DNA of 6,924 bases from Xanthocytophaga sp031424975 (GTDB lineage: Bacteria; Bacteroidota; Bacteroidia; Cytophagales; 172606-1): the NCBI GenBank assembly GCA_031424975.1, contig JANPIL010000429.1, positions 1 to 6,924 on the forward strand, written 5' to 3'. The notes under the pieces were generated by a model. The model searched no databases. It worked only from the letters and a program-made list of their open reading frames with translations, and was not told where the DNA came from. The position numbers and the translations under genes are program-made. Every line of letters begins with the position of its first letter. Position 1 is the stretch's first letter. Below are positions 6,205 through 6,924 of this stretch, in pieces.

Positions 6205-6249
6205 ATTCTGACTTTGCGAAATGAAATGGTAGCCTTGCCGGGAGAAAGC

Positions 6250-6304
6250 CGGGTTTAGCCTTTTTGAAAGCTGAAAGCCCCGTCTTTAGCGGGGATACTA
6301 TTTT
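6250..6304. repeat. 55-bp dispersed hairpin repeat, copy 2
   Basis: This is the second copy of the element at 3206-3260 (53 of 55 identical), in the same orientation, with its CCCCG/CGGGG hairpin at 6278-6294. It lies between the stop codon of the lipoprotein gene and the start of the AT-rich gene, close to the edge where base composition changes. Similarity stops sharply after ATACTATTTT on one side, and after the CGGGTTT block on the other. Confidence 0.85.
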
Positions 6305-6377
6305 CGCCGTTGCCGCCAAACTTCCCGGCGCACAAAAGTACGGCGGCTTTCCGGTTTTTGCACCCAGCTCCGCATTT

Positions 6378-6403
6378 CGGAATTCAAAATTCCGAATTCG
6401 GAA
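6378..6403. repeat. Cluster of overlapping AATT palindromes
   Basis: CGGAATT (6378-6384) pairs with AATTCCG (6388-6394) over a 3-base loop. The second arm is also the start of a perfect 14-base palindrome, TTCCGAATTCGGAA (6390-6403). The block begins 4 bases past the lipoprotein stop codon. No T-tract follows on the minus strand, so it is not a normal terminator. Confidence 0.6.
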
Positions 6404-6407
6404 CTTT

Positions 6408-6827
6408 TCAAAGTGGCGTTCCCTGCTCGTAGGTGATCTCAAAGGCATTGTCTACCGCGCTGAAACGCACCACCACCACGCGGGCATCGGGTTTAGGTTT
6501 CGCGCAGGTGTTGCCGGGTTCAAGGAAATACAAATACGATTTGGTCTGCCGCTCGTCGAGGCGTTGCAGGTCGGGACTGCCCAGCACGGCCACAACCTCC
6601 ATCTGGCTCAGACCCTTGAGTGCCAGCCTGATCTTTTCAAAGTCGGGTTGCATGGCTTGCCGCTCGCCTTTGCAGCCTGACTTGTCGTTTTTCCACGTTT
6701 TGGAGTCGAACCCGGCAAACCGCGCATCGTCTTGGCAGGCCGTGAGCAGGCAGCCAACGGCCAGCAGTAAAAAGGTGAAACCCCGCCAAGGTTTTTTGCC
6801 GGGTATGTATTCAACGGATCGGGTCAT
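6408..6827 (-). CDS. Small lipoprotein with BamE/SmpA-like domain
   Basis: From the Met at 6827 the product has 139 residues. A positively charged N-region (KKPWR, 11-15) and a hydrophobic stretch (FTFLLLAVGCLL, 17-28) lead to the lipobox LTAC, so Cys31 should be lipidated. The block GLSQMEVVAVLGSPD (72-86), then SYLYFL (97-102), then VVVVRFSAVDNAFEITY (117-133) follows the pattern of the small BamE/SmpA (OmlA) fold: a turn, a helix, LGxPD and beta strands. In proteobacteria this fold is part of the outer-membrane protein assembly machine; a role here is inferred only. Cys52 and Cys108 flank the core and could pair. The frame is open to 6902, but the lipobox spacing and the promoter candidate at 6853-6882 favour 6827. 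Confidence 0.75.
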   Translation of the reverse strand: MTRSVEYIPGKKPWRGFTFLLLAVGCLLTACQDDARFAGFDSKTWKNDKSGCKGERQAMQPDFEKIRLALKGLSQMEVVAVLGSPDLQRLDERQTKSYLYFLEPGNTCAKPKPDARVVVVRFSAVDNAFEITYEQGTPL

Positions 6828-6852
6828 GGAATTTAAAGAAGTGTGGGAAGGA

Positions 6853-6882
6853 AAAATAGTATATTTTAAAAACAACAAACCC
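6853..6882 (-). promoter_or_regulatory. Candidate promoter of the lipoprotein gene
   Basis: On the minus strand GGGTTTG (6882-6876) is followed after 13 bases by ATACTATTTT (6862-6853), then TCC. Read as a -7 element, TATTTTTC (6858-6851) differs from TAnnTTTG only at the last base, with a 17-base spacer from TTTG. Its layout equals the site at 664-693. It would give a leader of only about 15-20 bases before 6827. Confidence 0.4.
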
Positions 6883-6924
6883 AACAAAAACGGCAAACCC
6901 AATCAGGGTTCGGTCAGTAAAGCA

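Noticed and set aside
5941..6216. 12-base direct repeat ATTCTGACTTTG at 5941-5952 and 6205-6216
   Set aside because: One copy lies inside the AT-rich gene and the other at its start, so they do not bound the insert. In AT-rich DNA a single 12-base match is plausible by chance.
6158..6448. Minus-strand frame across the intergenic repeat region
   Set aside because: It spans the repeat and palindromes, overlaps genes on both sides in other frames, and encodes no recognisable protein.

Overview
The window looks like a chromosomal segment of a moderately GC-rich member of the Bacteroidota (Saprospiria or Cytophagia-like; the exact lineage cannot be settled from this sequence). Three things point there: the rpsF-rpsR-rplI order with no ssb gene between, promoters of the TTG / TAnnTTTG type instead of TTGACA/TATAAT, and exported proteins with signal peptides ending in an Ala-Gln or Gly-Gln junction. 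Every gene I accept lies on the minus strand, so transcription runs right to left. The long plus-strand open frames are antisense shadows.

In transcription order: (1) a small BamE/SmpA-like lipoprotein (6408-6827) with a candidate promoter; (2) an intergenic region (6205-6407) holding one copy of a 55-bp repeat and a cluster of AATT-centred palindromes; (3) an AT-rich gene for an exported protein of unknown function (5302-6204), compositionally unlike everything around it; (4) surE (4459-5241), a 5'/3'-nucleotidase, with a likely terminator behind it; (5) a membrane-anchored coiled-coil protein with a C-terminal beta-type domain (3259-4200), ending in the second copy of the 55-bp repeat and then a perfect 16-bp terminator hairpin; (6) the ribosomal operon rpsF-rpsR-rplI (3066 down to 1841) with a near-consensus promoter, a hairpin and three 12-bp tandem units just before rplI, and a clear terminator; (7) a GSCFA-domain gene (714-1691) with its terminator; (8) the first 150 codons of an outer-membrane beta-barrel protein (1-452), cut by the window edge.

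No gene-free stretch exceeds 300 bases. The longest are 453-713 and 4201-4458, which hold only the hairpins and promoter candidates listed. I see no tRNA, rRNA, CRISPR array, transposase or phage gene.

Apart from the three ribosomal genes, the genes do not form a functional pathway; this is mostly conserved housekeeping DNA with two cell-envelope genes and one likely acquired gene. I found no undescribed multi-gene system. The items most worth checking are the 55-bp hairpin repeat, the AT-rich orphan gene, a promoter-like composite motif shared by two intergenic regions, and the 12-bp tandem repeat that runs into the rplI start codon.
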